Source: Myroides odoratimimus (GTDB lineage Bacteria > Bacteroidota > Bacteroidia > Flavobacteriales > Flavobacteriaceae). From it: 58,472 nucleotides of DNA. Within the stretch, counting starts at the first letter, position 1. Each line of letters begins with the position of its first letter. The position numbers and the translations under genes were made by a program. The stretch covers positions 1 to 58,472 of the forward strand of contig NZ_BCMQ01000022.1 in NCBI RefSeq assembly GCF_001485415.1. Direction: 5' to 3'. This document shows, piece after piece, positions 45,899-55,421 of the stretch. The notes beneath the pieces were generated by a model, which was not told the origin of the DNA, searched no databases, and saw nothing but the letters and a program-made list of their open reading frames with translations.

Positions 45899-48800
45899 CT
45901 CTTAATTGCTTTTTTAATTGTCTTTTATCTTTACTACGTTCAAATAATTCGCGGAATCTCTCATAACTCATCGTTATTATAAACCCGACTCCTGTCTCTA
46001 CGATTTGTCCTTGAAGAGCTACTTCATAGCGGTTCTTTCTATACACTTTCATTAAGTATCTACCATCTTTTGACAAGGCATATTCTAATTCAATATCTCC
46101 TGCTATGTTAGCTGCCTGTTCATTCTGACGGGCATTTCCTTCTACTTCGAAACTACTTCCTACTGTTACTTTTAGTCGATCAGAGAATAAGCGTTTTGAC
46201 ACTGCTACATTTAAATCTGTTCTATTCTCTTTACTTCCTGAAGAATAATCTTCTGATGATTCTAAGTTAAAGTTAAGTTCTACACCTGCGATTAAGTTAC
46301 CTGCTAAGTTATTCAATTGATCTGATAGTAATCTACTCACACTCTGTCTAGCCATAGACCCTGCACTCATTCCTCCTGCGCTACTCTCAAATGGATTCTC
46401 ACCGATAAACCTATTTAATAACAACAACGCAAATACTTGCTTATTTAGTTCAGACTCATTCTGTCTTAACTGTTCTAACTTCGTCTTTGTATTGCTTAGC
46501 ACATCTCCAGATACACTTGTAATTCCTTCTTTTAACTGTACATCAAAAGATATTTCAGGCTTCAGTAATTCGCCTTCCATCTTTAATAATGCTTGGAATG
46601 GTATCTTCTGCTTATACATATTTTGTTGTGTAGGAGATAGACTGCTTAGCTGATTTCCTAATAGATCTATTGGAGCTGTCTTCGTCTCATAGATTGCCGT
46701 TAAGTGAAGGTTAGCGTCTGTAGGATCACCTGCCCAGATAATATAACTTCCTTTCTGAATTTCGAATTTTCTCTTCATCATGTTAAATGACAAATCATAA
46801 GAACCTTGAGAGAACTCATATCTTCCAGACAATGTTACTTTACCAGACGGATCAATCCCTCCAACTAAATCTGCTTCTCCTTTTAAGATAATTTTATCTC
46901 CACTTGACTTATCCATAATCATCGTAAAACTAGCCTCTTTATCTACTTTAATCGAAACAGAAACATCTAGTCCTTTCAACGCTGAGTTGTTAAAATCCTC
47001 TTCATACTTCTGCATTTCAGCCAATTGTAAGCTGTGCTGATCTACGAACTCCACAATACCTTCTCTATCTGCTATACTAGGATCTTCTTGTGGTAATACA
47101 AATGAGAAATCGGTTTTCTTACCTATCTCAATACCTCCAGTAACAACAGGCTTGTTTAAATCTCCTTTGATCTTTATATCACTGTCAAAAACCAATTTAC
47201 CATAATACATCTCATTATCTTTAGATGTAGAGTTCACTGCTTTAAAATCAACTGCCTTAATACTCAGATTAAAAGCAAAATCTTGATATGACTTAGTAAG
47301 TACCTGACCATCTACCACTAATAGATTTCCATCTGTATCTGTGATACTAAACTTATCTAATTCTATCCCTCTGTTTGTAAAAGAAATCTTTTCGTTAATC
47401 TTTCTAAAATCAGCATTTAAATCATTCACATGGAATCCAACATCATTAAAGTTCATAGCTCCTAATATTTTAGGATCTGTAAACTTGCCGCCTATTTTTA
47501 GATTACCTGAGAAAAAGCCTTCTGCCTTAGACAACTGATCTTTTGCAAAATACTCTATCGCTGCCATTTGGAACTTAGCCAAGTTCACATTCATATCCAT
47601 CTCCTGAGTATCAGCATCAGCCCATCCGTCTATAGATATCTTATTCTCACCTCCTTGTAAAGTAATATCAGTTATAAACTTACTCGCACTCTCATTCTTC
47701 ACTCCTACGTGTAAGTCACCTAACCCTATCTCCATCACCTGTAACTTAGAAATGTCAATATCTGATATAAATCTAAAGTCTGTAGCTAAATCTTTTAAAT
47801 ACACCTCACCGTCAATAAATCCACTAGCCAACAGAACATCTTTCTTAACCATCTTAGTCAACATCTCAATACTAAAATCATTAAACAATATTCTCATTGG
47901 ACTATTGGCTACTTCGTCCTTAGACTCAATAACTAAAGCACTATCCTCATGTGATAATTTAAAGTCCTTCACATAAAACCCTTCCGGTTTTAATACAAAT
48001 CTATTCTCTGGTTTGACTACCCACTTTTGATAATCTAGTATAAAACCATCTGGATATAATCTTGCTATCATATCTCCATTCTCAGCACGAACATCTCCAG
48101 CGATAAGATAACACACAGCATCTAATTTATCCTTTAAGCTCAGATTATAACTAATCGTATTATCTTTTATTCCCCCTTCTAATGATACTCTTCTAAGCGC
48201 CACACTAGCATTCGCCACTCTTTCTACAGACAGCCCATAAGTTAATGCTTCATTGACAGGTTTTAATTCTAAGGCAATATTATTAATCTCATTTTCTCCG
48301 TAGATTACTAAGGGTATCAAGCCTTTTAAACTGATATAATCAGTACTCGCATCATACTTACCTGACACCTCTATTGGTTTTAATTCTTTTAGATCAGGTA
48401 CCACAGAGTGAATAACCGAACTCTCCTTAACCAAGAGTTTATACGTAAAGTAGTTTTTATCTTGCTCCTTTTCCTCTGCTCCATTTTGTTCAGTTACAGT
48501 CTTTGTAGCAATTTCTTTTTTAGGCTCTTCTATTGCATAATAGACATCTATTGTCTTCATTAATTCATCTGCTAGTTGAGTGATTTTATACTCTCCTTGC
48601 ATATTGAAGTCTATTAGTTCAGAAGTCAGTCCTAATGATCTATGAGTATCCTTACTCGTCGCAACGATCTCTATCGGTTGTAGATTATATGCCCTAGAAG
48701 CAGACATATAGGACAGTCCTCTTAAAGACACTATACCATCCAGATCATCAGGCATAATATTAGCTAGTTTCCCTTCTATCGTTCCTTTAAAACTAGCCGG

Positions 48801-50957
48801 AGCTTCTTCTATACTTAATTTATATAAATCAATATTTTTAAAATCAGCCAATAAGTCTAAGCTAATTCCCTTATCTGTCCACAGCCCACTAGCATCTAAT
48901 GCAAAGTTTAGATTAGGATCATTGTTAATAGAATGAACAGTATATTTCCCATCCTCAATGGCTCCATCTACTTCAATATTGTTATAACTATACCCGCTAT
49001 ACTCTGCTTTTAAAACATTGATATTTCCTTTTGCGTTTATATTTTTTGGGTCTAGCCCTATCCCACTTACAGAAGCAGACATCGATAGTGTACCAATAGA
49101 GTCATTCTTTAAGATTTGACCTAATTTTAGTTCATTGATATTGGCTATTAAAGAATACTTCTCTTTTCCTTTTATGCGTTGATCAAAGAACGCTTTTACA
49201 TCTGCATTACCTGAAGTCGTTTTAAGGGCTAATTGAGACTGTATTGCCTTCATTCCTCCCTTTACATTACCTGATAGTGATAAGTGCGAAGGAATCTCTA
49301 TATTCGTTGGCAACAACCCTTTCGGTGCGATGTTAAAGATATCCTTAGCAGAAGTCTGAAATTTATTCAGTTTTAAATCTACTATCGCTTTTTCTGGAGT
49401 AGTCGCTCCTTTTATATTCCCAACCACATTAATAGTTGTAGACTGTAATCCAGTTAGTAAAAACTGTTCGATAGACAAATCTCCTACTACACCTTTTGCT
49501 TTAATGTCTACAGCTAAGTTTTTATTCGTTAAACTTGTTAGTCCAGCCTCTTCAAAAACAGTAGGCATAGCTAGATATACATCTCTTAATCCTAGATGAG
49601 ACTCTTTGATCAATACATCCACAGAAGTATCCTCTAAATGCTCTGACAACTTATTCACATCTTTATAATTCAATGTTACATTAGCGTCAAACTTAGAGTT
49701 AGGGGTTTCTAAAATAAAGTCTTTAATGAAAGTAGTTTGATCCCCGTATAGAAAATAAGTTTTGAACTTATCTAATTGCAATCCACTCTTTTCTTTAAAA
49801 GAAAAACCTTCTAAATTTCCTCTGATCACATTAGGCGAAAACTGAAAATCTTTTAAATCAAAGTTAATATCTGTAAATGCAATATGATTAGGGTCTAACC
49901 CAAAGGTCAATGCCTTAACGTTATCGTTGTCAAACTTGACATCAATAGAGTTAAGGGCAAACTCCTTTATCCCTAGCTTCCATGGAGCAGATTCATCCAC
50001 TACAGGAGCAGTCTCCTCTTCTGTTACGGGTGGTGTTGCCTTAATCGTTGTAGGAAATAAATGAACAACAGCCTTAGTATCATCTAGACGGATCTCTTTT
50101 AAATCAATCTGTTGATTCTTTAAATCAATTTGCTCAAATGTAGTTTTAAAAGCTCCTAATGCAAGATTAGCATATAACTTGCTCTCCTTATCCTCAAAAA
50201 CGATATTACTATCTGTCCACTCTATAGTACCTAAATCTACTACAGGCATCACAGAAGTATTTGACTCTTCCTCTATCGGCTCTACCACTAACTGTGCTGC
50301 CTCAATAGAAGCCTGAGAAGGCAATTCTTTTTTATAATTTAAGTCTATTCCTGCAATCGCAATCTTAGGAATAGCAAATTTCATCTGCTCTAAATCAAAT
50401 TGTTTAAAACGCGTAATAAATCTCTTTAACCCAAATGAGACGTGATGACCATCATAATCATCATTATACTTCACCTGGATATCGCTAAGACTTATCTCAC
50501 CTACATCTATAGCTATAGAGCTACTGTCCTCTTTATCCTCCTCTTCCTCTGAAGCGAAGGCTTCGATGATATAATCAAAGTTAAAGCGTCCTAGACTATC
50601 GCGTTTAACATCTGTCTTTAGTCCATCTAACTGAACACTATTGACATTGACAGAGCTCTTCAGGAGGGCAAATAAGCTAATATCTACACCTAGATAATTA
50701 GTATATAACAAAGTATCCTTCTGTTGAGACTCAACATAAAGGTTCTTAACTACTATTTTTTTAGGAAAGGCAATCTCTATCCTATCTAAGGACACAGGGG
50801 TACCTATCTTATCCTGTACAAAGGTGATTGCAAAATCCTTCACCTTATTCTGGACAGCAGGTATCTGTATCGCAACGATAAGAAGTAGTAATATTAGAAA
50901 TAAACTAAGTAAGAACCAGCCCAGTACCTTACCTATTTTAATTGTTATCTTCTTCAA
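45879..50957 (-). CDS. tamB: Translocation and assembly module protein TamB
   Basis: 1692 aa from a TTG at 50957 (next codons KKITIKIGKVLG). The frame is open to 51014, also TTG, but a promoter lies in that extension. One membrane segment (WFLLSLFLILLLLIVAIQI) anchors it in the inner membrane; the rest is a long repetitive beta structure spanning the periplasm, typical of AsmA-like/bridge proteins. The C-terminal DUF490 domain is present (KIILKGEADLVGGIDPSGKV, GSYDLSFNMMKRKFEIQKGS, NLHLTAIYETKTAP, GVGFIITMSYERF). TamB partners with TamA/TamL; related proteins move lipids to the outer membrane. It overlaps tamL by 20 bases in a two-gene operon. Confidence 0.85.
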   Translation of the reverse strand: MKKITIKIGKVLGWFLLSLFLILLLLIVAIQIPAVQNKVKDFAITFVQDKIGTPVSLDRIEIAFPKKIVVKNLYVESQQKDTLLYTNYLGVDISLFALLKSSVNVNSVQLDGLKTDVKRDSLGRFNFDYIIEAFASEEEEDKEDSSSIAIDVGEISLSDIQVKYNDDYDGHHVSFGLKRFITRFKQFDLEQMKFAIPKIAIAGIDLNYKKELPSQASIEAAQLVVEPIEEESNTSVMPVVDLGTIEWTDSNIVFEDKESKLYANLALGAFKTTFEQIDLKNQQIDLKEIRLDDTKAVVHLFPTTIKATPPVTEEETAPVVDESAPWKLGIKEFALNSIDVKFDNDNVKALTFGLDPNHIAFTDINFDLKDFQFSPNVIRGNLEGFSFKEKSGLQLDKFKTYFLYGDQTTFIKDFILETPNSKFDANVTLNYKDVNKLSEHLEDTSVDVLIKESHLGLRDVYLAMPTVFEEAGLTSLTNKNLAVDIKAKGVVGDLSIEQFLLTGLQSTTINVVGNIKGATTPEKAIVDLKLNKFQTSAKDIFNIAPKGLLPTNIEIPSHLSLSGNVKGGMKAIQSQLALKTTSGNADVKAFFDQRIKGKEKYSLIANINELKLGQILKNDSIGTLSMSASVSGIGLDPKNINAKGNINVLKAEYSGYSYNNIEVDGAIEDGKYTVHSINNDPNLNFALDASGLWTDKGISLDLLADFKNIDLYKLSIEEAPASFKGTIEGKLANIMPDDLDGIVSLRGLSYMSASRAYNLQPIEIVATSKDTHRSLGLTSELIDFNMQGEYKITQLADELMKTIDVYYAIEEPKKEIATKTVTEQNGAEEKEQDKNYFTYKLLVKESSVIHSVVPDLKELKPIEVSGKYDASTDYISLKGLIPLVIYGENEINNIALELKPVNEALTYGLSVERVANASVALRRVSLEGGIKDNTISYNLSLKDKLDAVCYLIAGDVRAENGDMIARLYPDGFILDYQKWVVKPENRFVLKPEGFYVKDFKLSHEDSALVIESKDEVANSPMRILFNDFSIEMLTKMVKKDVLLASGFIDGEVYLKDLATDFRFISDIDISKLQVMEIGLGDLHVGVKNESASKFITDITLQGGENKISIDGWADADTQEMDMNVNLAKFQMAAIEYFAKDQLSKAEGFFSGNLKIGGKFTDPKILGAMNFNDVGFHVNDLNADFRKINEKISFTNRGIELDKFSITDTDGNLLVVDGQVLTKSYQDFAFNLSIKAVDFKAVNSTSKDNEMYYGKLVFDSDIKIKGDLNKPVVTGGIEIGKKTDFSFVLPQEDPSIADREGIVEFVDQHSLQLAEMQKYEEDFNNSALKGLDVSVSIKVDKEASFTMIMDKSSGDKIILKGEADLVGGIDPSGKVTLSGRYEFSQGSYDLSFNMMKRKFEIQKGSYIIWAGDPTDANLHLTAIYETKTAPIDLLGNQLSSLSPTQQNMYKQKIPFQALLKMEGELLKPEISFDVQLKEGITSVSGDVLSNTKTKLEQLRQNESELNKQVFALLLLNRFIGENPFESSAGGMSAGSMARQSVSRLLSDQLNNLAGNLIAGVELNFNLESSEDYSSGSKENRTDLNVAVSKRLFSDRLKVTVGSSFEVEGNARQNEQAANIAGDIELEYALSKDGRYLMKVYRKNRYEVALQGQIVETGVGFIITMSYERFRELFERSKDKRQLKKQLRDEAKAE

Positions 50958-50972
50958 AACAAATTTTTTATA

Positions 50973-51001
50973 CAAAAATAACAAAAATCGTACCTCTCCA
51001 A
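50973..51001 (-). promoter_or_regulatory. Promoter of the tamB-tamL operon
   Basis: On the minus strand TTGG-17 bases-TATTTTTG, a good -33/-7 pair. The predicted transcription start is about 14 bases before the TTG at 50957, which argues for that start. Confidence 0.5.
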
Positions 51002-51038
51002 CAATGATATTCAAAGGAAAAGGAAAAAACTTTAGGGC

Positions 51039-51063
51039 AAAAAAAAATCTCCAACACGGAGAT
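51039..51063 (-). terminator. Terminator of the SRP RNA gene
   Basis: Stem ATCTCC / GGAGAT with a 5-nt loop followed by nine T on the minus strand, about 20 bases after the RNA's closing stem. Confidence 0.85.
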
Positions 51064-51082
51064 CTACAATTAAGAAAAAAAT

Positions 51083-51176
51083 GGCAAGCTACCTACATCG
51101 CACCGCTACAACCTCGGACCTTTGCTGCGTTCCCACCCTGGAGGATTAAGAGGGAGCTGGTCGTGTAGGACTTGCC
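51083..51176 (-). ncRNA. ffs: Small signal recognition particle RNA (4.5S type)
   Basis: The minus strand has the conserved Ffh-binding core TGGGAACGCAGCAAAGG inside a long hairpin whose ends pair as GGCAAG / CTTGCC. The length of about 94 nt matches the bacterial small SRP RNA. With Ffh it forms the particle that brings nascent membrane proteins to FtsY. A strong promoter lies at 51181-51210 and a terminator at 51039-51063, so it is its own unit between the divergent cyclase gene and tamB. Confidence 0.9.
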
Positions 51177-51180
51177 ACTG

Positions 51181-51210
51181 CAAATATACAACGGTTTTTT
51201 ATTTTTCCAA
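51181..51210 (-). promoter_or_regulatory. Promoter of the SRP RNA gene
   Basis: TTGG-18 bases-TATATTTG on the minus strand is a near-consensus Bacteroidota -33/-7 pair, starting a few bases upstream of the RNA 5' end. Confidence 0.65.
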
Positions 51211-51230
51211 GCTTTTTCAACTATTCGCAT

Positions 51231-51238
51231 TAGATTTG
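51231..51238 (+). promoter_or_regulatory. -7 promoter element of the glutaminyl cyclase gene
   Basis: TAGATTTG, 22 bases before the ATG at 51260. Confidence 0.5.
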
Positions 51239-51259
51239 TATATTGTATCAAATTAAAAA

Positions 51260-52363
51260 ATGACAATGAAAAAATATAACATTCTAGTTCCGTTAGCATT
51301 AGGAGTAGCTTTTATAAGCTGTTCAAACAAAAAAAATTTAGAAAAAAATGTTTTATCTATTGATACTACTCATCTAAAACAGCTATATAAGGGAAATGAA
51401 GACATAAAACTGAGTCTAAAAACTACCGAAAATGCGCAAGTAGACTCTGTAATTTATTACTTCAACGACAAAAAAGTAGGTACTTCTATCAAAAATGAGG
51501 TGTTAAATCTAAACTTAGGTGAACAAAAGTTAGGTAAAACAACGATTAAAGCTGTTGCTTATGCTGAGAATTCGAATAAAGAATTCACTACGAATATAGA
51601 AATAACAGCTCCAAAAGAACCTGCTTTTTACAGCTATAAATTAGTAAACACTTATCCTCATGATCAAGAAGCCTATACACAAGGTCTAGAATTCTACAAT
51701 GGTATTTTATACGAAAGTACGGGGAATGGCGAAGGTGGAGGAACAACGAACACGGGAAGAGGAACAGGTAAGAAAGGAATCTCTAGTGTACGCCAAGTAG
51801 ATTATAAAACGGGTAAAATCATCAAGATTCACAAACAACCAATGGAGATCTTCGGTGAGGGGTGTACTATCTTAAATGGTAAACTATACCAACTAACTTA
51901 TCAAAACAATGAAGCTTATGTATTCAACCCTGAAACATTAGAACAAGAAAAAACACTTCCTTATTTTCAGAAGATGGAAGGGTGGGGACTTACGAATGAT
52001 GGTAAGCACCTGTATATGACATCAGGTTCTGAGTTTATCTATAAACTAGATCCAGAAACATTTAAAGAAATAGACAGAGTAAGCGTATATACAGATAAGA
52101 ATGTTATTCCATACGCTAATGAATTAGAATGGGTAGATGGTAAGATATATGCTAACTTCTACGCACAAAATGCAGTAGCTGTAATCAATCCTCAAACAGG
52201 AGCAATAGAAGCTGTTATAGACTTCAGCGAATTAGTAAACCTGACTACATATCACGAAGACAGAGATGTAATGAACGGTATCGCTTATAACCCACAGACT
52301 AAGACATTCTTCCTAACAGGTAAAAACTGGGACAAAATGTTCGAAGTACAGATTATTAAATAA
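51260..52363 (+). CDS. Lipoprotein glutaminyl-peptide cyclotransferase
   Basis: 367 aa; a second in-frame ATG two codons later is an equally good start. LVPLALGVAFISC is a lipoprotein signal with Cys as acceptor, so the enzyme is anchored to a membrane. A ~90-residue Ig-like domain follows (IKLSLKTTENAQVDSV). The rest is the beta-propeller glutamine cyclotransferase: HDQEAYTQGLEFYNGILYES, GEGCTILNGKLYQLTYQ, GWGLTNDGKHLYMTSG, ELEWVDGKIYANFY, MNGIAYNPQTKTFFLTGK. It converts N-terminal Gln of peptides or proteins to pyroglutamate, which may protect exported proteins from aminopeptidases. A Gly/Thr-rich insertion (GEGGGTTNTGRGTGKKG) after the first blade is unusual. Confidence 0.9.
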   Translation: MTMKKYNILVPLALGVAFISCSNKKNLEKNVLSIDTTHLKQLYKGNEDIKLSLKTTENAQVDSVIYYFNDKKVGTSIKNEVLNLNLGEQKLGKTTIKAVAYAENSNKEFTTNIEITAPKEPAFYSYKLVNTYPHDQEAYTQGLEFYNGILYESTGNGEGGGTTNTGRGTGKKGISSVRQVDYKTGKIIKIHKQPMEIFGEGCTILNGKLYQLTYQNNEAYVFNPETLEQEKTLPYFQKMEGWGLTNDGKHLYMTSGSEFIYKLDPETFKEIDRVSVYTDKNVIPYANELEWVDGKIYANFYAQNAVAVINPQTGAIEAVIDFSELVNLTTYHEDRDVMNGIAYNPQTKTFFLTGKNWDKMFEVQIIK

Positions 52364-52367
52364 TTTA

Positions 52368-52500
52368 GGGAACTGAATAAAGGGAACAGAGAACTAGAAA
52401 CAGAAAACTGGGAACTGGAAACTGGGAACAGGGAACCATAAACTGAAAACAGAAAACAGGGAACAGAGAACTGAAAACTGAAAACTGAAAACTGAAAACA
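52368..52500. repeat. 7-bp tandem repeat tract behind the cyclase gene
   Basis: About 18 copies of a degenerate heptamer (RRAACWG; best copies GAAAACT) fill 130 bases, with the last four copies identical. It is low-complexity DNA; the open frames on the opposite strand (Phe/Ser/Val-rich) are products of the repeat and are not genes. Confidence 0.85.
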
Positions 52501-52529
52501 AAAAATGCTGACCATGGTCAGCATTTTTT
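52500..52529. terminator. Perfectly palindromic bidirectional terminator
   Basis: TGCTGACCATGGTCAGCA is a complete palindrome with A6 before and T6 after it; it serves both convergent genes. Confidence 0.85.
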
Positions 52530-52541
52530 ATTATATGAATT

Positions 52542-53531
52542 TTATTCTTCTTCCCAATAATCACTACCAAAGCCAATCCTAAGAAAATCTAATTGTTCAT
52601 TATATATAAAGTGAATTCCATGTTCTTCCTCCCAATAACAATCATTATAGTGAATAAAAACAAGTTGTTCATTGGCGTTTAATACTATTCTTACACTATT
52701 AGGTGGCGCAACTAATTGCCATAATAATTCTCTATTCACATTAGCTTTTTCTAATACAAAATCCTTTTCATACTCCTCATTATAGTCTTGCCAAGCTACA
52801 TTAAAAGATTCCTCCAAAGCGCTCATAACAGCTACATAAATCTCATTTTTATTCTTCTGCTCATATTTCTTTATACAATTTATTATTCTCGCCTCCATCC
52901 CTTCTCTTGCAAATAATCCTTCTTGTATGGAGATACGACACCCTCGACGAATTCCCCATACTAATGAAGATATAAAACGAGTACTTACCCATTCATAAAC
53001 ATCTTCACTAAAATAAAATTCTAAATCTAAATCGAGTGACTTATACTCCGTCTTTATAGGAGTTCTACTGTCATTTAAGTCTCGTGAAACCCAATTTCCA
53101 TCTACAGTAAACAGTACTGATAAATGGGTATCAAAGCCTGAAACATCAAATTTAATAGACCATTCTTCTACATCTTCATCCAATAAAACGATAATTTCCA
53201 CATCTAAACAATCCCAAAGTTGCTGAGGAGATATACCCTCTACTGGTGTAGTGTAAATATATTTTTGTTTATCAAAAGCATACCCCTTCTTTAGTATTAA
53301 TTGATGATATAAGTAGGTAGTAAACCTTTCAAAATCAACCTTCCATTGTTTAGAAAGAACTTGTTCAACAAATAAATCTACTTGGCTAATTAACTGATTG
53401 TTTTCACTTAAGAAATAGTTATCCAAAATAACATCAATAAAAATGCTATCTGCTATTTGTAGTTTATTCTCAAACTTCCAACTTGCAAACTGAATAGGAA
53501 TCAAATTCCCCAAATACTTAGAATACGTCAT
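52542..53531 (-). CDS. Hypothetical protein, C-terminus DUF6985-like
   Basis: 329 aa, no signal peptide. The N-terminal part is helical (FASWKFENKLQIADSIFID), the middle beta-rich (LDVEIIVLLDEDVEEWSIKF, LSVLFTVDGNWVSRDL). The last 50 residues with YNDCYWEEEHGIHFIYN and IGFGSDYW resemble the W-x-E-E-H-G motif of DUF6985 and related immunity-like proteins, but this is a weak pattern match. The context gives no toxin. I assign no function. Confidence 0.55.
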   Translation of the reverse strand: MTYSKYLGNLIPIQFASWKFENKLQIADSIFIDVILDNYFLSENNQLISQVDLFVEQVLSKQWKVDFERFTTYLYHQLILKKGYAFDKQKYIYTTPVEGISPQQLWDCLDVEIIVLLDEDVEEWSIKFDVSGFDTHLSVLFTVDGNWVSRDLNDSRTPIKTEYKSLDLDLEFYFSEDVYEWVSTRFISSLVWGIRRGCRISIQEGLFAREGMEARIINCIKKYEQKNKNEIYVAVMSALEESFNVAWQDYNEEYEKDFVLEKANVNRELLWQLVAPPNSVRIVLNANEQLVFIHYNDCYWEEEHGIHFIYNEQLDFLRIGFGSDYWEEE

Positions 53532-53593
53532 ATACTATTGATTAATATGATAGACTAAACGGTTTCACAAAAAAACACCTTAACAAAAATCCT

Positions 53594-54268
53594 CTACTCA
53601 TACAGACTCACCCCATTCACATCAGTAGTCAGTACATCTGACATATAGTCAAACAATGATCTCATCGCTATAAATGTCTTGATTACTTCCTCTTTAAAAT
53701 TAGGTGCTAATACCTCTTTATCGGTGAACGAACGCATCACGAGATACTGTTTCTTGCGCAATAAGTCAATAGCGGGATGCTCCTTGTCAAATCCCTTAGG
53801 AGCTGTCTTTAGTTCCTCCCCTTGTAATTCTCCAAAATACTGTTGGAATTGCTCCTCTGCTATAATCTCACGAAGTTCACTATCGTCCATAGCGATCTCC
53901 TTGCGGATACGCAATAAATCTTCCTTATTAGGCTCCCAAAAACCACCTCCTACAAAACTTCTACCTGGCTCTATATTCACATAATATCCTCCTCTAAGCA
54001 TCGGTTTAGTACGTCCTAAATGCAGTCCAAAATAAGTTTTATAAGGTGTCTTGTCCTTCGAGAAGCGTACATCTCTATAGATGCGATGTACGTGTAATAG
54101 GTCTATACTATCATGCTGTAACATCTCATCGTGTACTACTTTAAAGAAAGCCTTCACCTCAGCGAATAATTTATCGAACTCTGGCTTATGATCTGCAAAC
54201 CAAGGTTTATTATTATTCTGACTTAACGTCACTAAGAAATCTATATGTTCTTTTTTTAACTGTTTCAT
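53594..54268 (-). CDS. DUF2461 family protein
   Basis: 224 aa. IDFLVTLSQNNNKPWFADHK is the typical N-terminus of DUF2461 (TIGR02453), followed by the family motif region RIYRDVRFSKDKTPYKTYFG, GGYYVNIEPGRSFVGGGFW and the long helix. The function of the family is unknown; the protein is cytoplasmic. Its ATG overlaps the stop of the DNA glycosylase gene by 4 bases (ATGA), so the two are translationally coupled. That pairing may hint at a DNA-related or nucleotide role, but this is inference. Confidence 0.85.
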   Translation of the reverse strand: MKQLKKEHIDFLVTLSQNNNKPWFADHKPEFDKLFAEVKAFFKVVHDEMLQHDSIDLLHVHRIYRDVRFSKDKTPYKTYFGLHLGRTKPMLRGGYYVNIEPGRSFVGGGFWEPNKEDLLRIRKEIAMDDSELREIIAEEQFQQYFGELQGEELKTAPKGFDKEHPAIDLLRKKQYLVMRSFTDKEVLAPNFKEEVIKTFIAMRSLFDYMSDVLTTDVNGVSLYE

Positions 54269-54762
54269 ACTTTATTTTTTAATTCTTGCCAATGAGCCAC
54301 TTTCTCTTGAAAACTCATTCTTGCATTTGCTCCACTCGGCGAAGGTAAAGTTAGTAAAGATACTCCCTCTATCTGCCCTATGTATTTATCGAAATATTGT
54401 CTTGCCTTTTGACTAGAGAAGACGATTGTACGGATATTGGGATATTCTATCAGTAATCCCTTGATATCGTTAGCTTCTTCTGCTGTAATATCACTGTCTA
54501 AGCTACTCTTGCGTTCACAAGACTGCAAGACATCCCATAAGGCTATCCCCTTTCGCTGAAGCAAATCGAGCTTATCCTTATACACATCACTATACTCTTC
54601 TCGAAAAACACTAAATAATATCTTCCAAAACACATTCTGCTTATTGCCGTAATACTCCTGAAAGTCTAACGATTTAATACTCGGCATCGTACCCAATATC
54701 AACACTTTAGCCTCATCAAACACCACAGGTTTAAAAGAATGTATTCTACTCACTTCACTCAT
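54265..54762 (-). CDS. DNA-deoxyinosine/uracil-DNA glycosylase-like protein
   Basis: 165 aa. The UDG-fold motif 1 is in KVLILGTMPSIKSLDFQEYY, followed by GNKQNVFWKILFSVF, ALWDVLQSCERKSSLDSDI and RTIVFSSQKARQYF; the loop LTLPSPSGANARMS is the equivalent of the HPSP motif of the uracil glycosylase superfamily. This combination matches the hypoxanthine-DNA glycosylase group (TIGR04274), which removes deaminated adenine. It acts in base-excision repair in the cytoplasm. First gene of an operon with the DUF2461 gene. Confidence 0.85.
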   Translation of the reverse strand: MSEVSRIHSFKPVVFDEAKVLILGTMPSIKSLDFQEYYGNKQNVFWKILFSVFREEYSDVYKDKLDLLQRKGIALWDVLQSCERKSSLDSDITAEEANDIKGLLIEYPNIRTIVFSSQKARQYFDKYIGQIEGVSLLTLPSPSGANARMSFQEKVAHWQELKNKV

Positions 54763-55421
54763 ATCCCAAAGATATTAATTTTTATCTCAACGAAATAACT
54801 ATCAATTCTTTACTGCCTATTTTGCTATAATTTAGAACAACTTCCTAAACTTCATTTTATTTAAAAATTGTTTTAGAGCTCACTCCCTATTTTTGATAAG
54901 CCCAGTATTCCTTCTACAACAAAACATTAAAAAAAGCATTTCATTCTTTTTATTTTTCACTTAAAAAGCGTTCTAAAAACGGCTTTAAAATATTTTATAT
55001 ACTCACTTTTTTTCAAAAACACCCTAAAAACAGCTTCTATCACATCAATATTTTAAAAAAGAGGTACATTTTTTTTGCATATAAAAATAATTAAAGCACT
55101 ATATATCAATATATTAAACCAAAACAACATCAAATCTATGAAAACATAAAACAGCTCTTAACCCTAGTGAATACAGACCTTCATTTGATTTCCTTCGACA
55201 ATACAAGGACAATAACCCGAGAATGGTGGACTAGAAAGGTTATTTGTCCAAGAAATATTCTTTTACTCTCCTCCTATTCTCCTCTGATCTGCTGCAAAAA
55301 TTCACTGAAGATTCTACTTCAAATAAAATTGAATTAACCCCATATAAAAAGTAAATTGCCTCAAGAGCATTTCTAAGTTTACTCCTAAAAGAATGAATAT
55401 ACTTCCTTCTAAACTGAGTGC
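54763..55421. other. Long intergenic region without a clear gene
   Basis: 659 bases. The first 400 are AT-rich; the rest has normal composition but no convincing frame on either strand. The only structure I see is the inverted repeat at 55204-55252. It could be a remnant of a lost gene. Confidence 0.5.
55204..55252. repeat. Imperfect inverted repeat
   Basis: CAAGGACAATAACC and GGTTATTTGTCCAAG pair over 12-13 bases with one bulge, around a 20-base loop. No T-tract follows, so it is not a normal terminator. Confidence 0.5.

Noticed and set aside
52285..52576. Open frames rich in Phe, Ser and Val on the minus strand
   Set aside because: They are produced by the 7-bp repeat and overlap the end of the cyclase gene; no protein-like composition.
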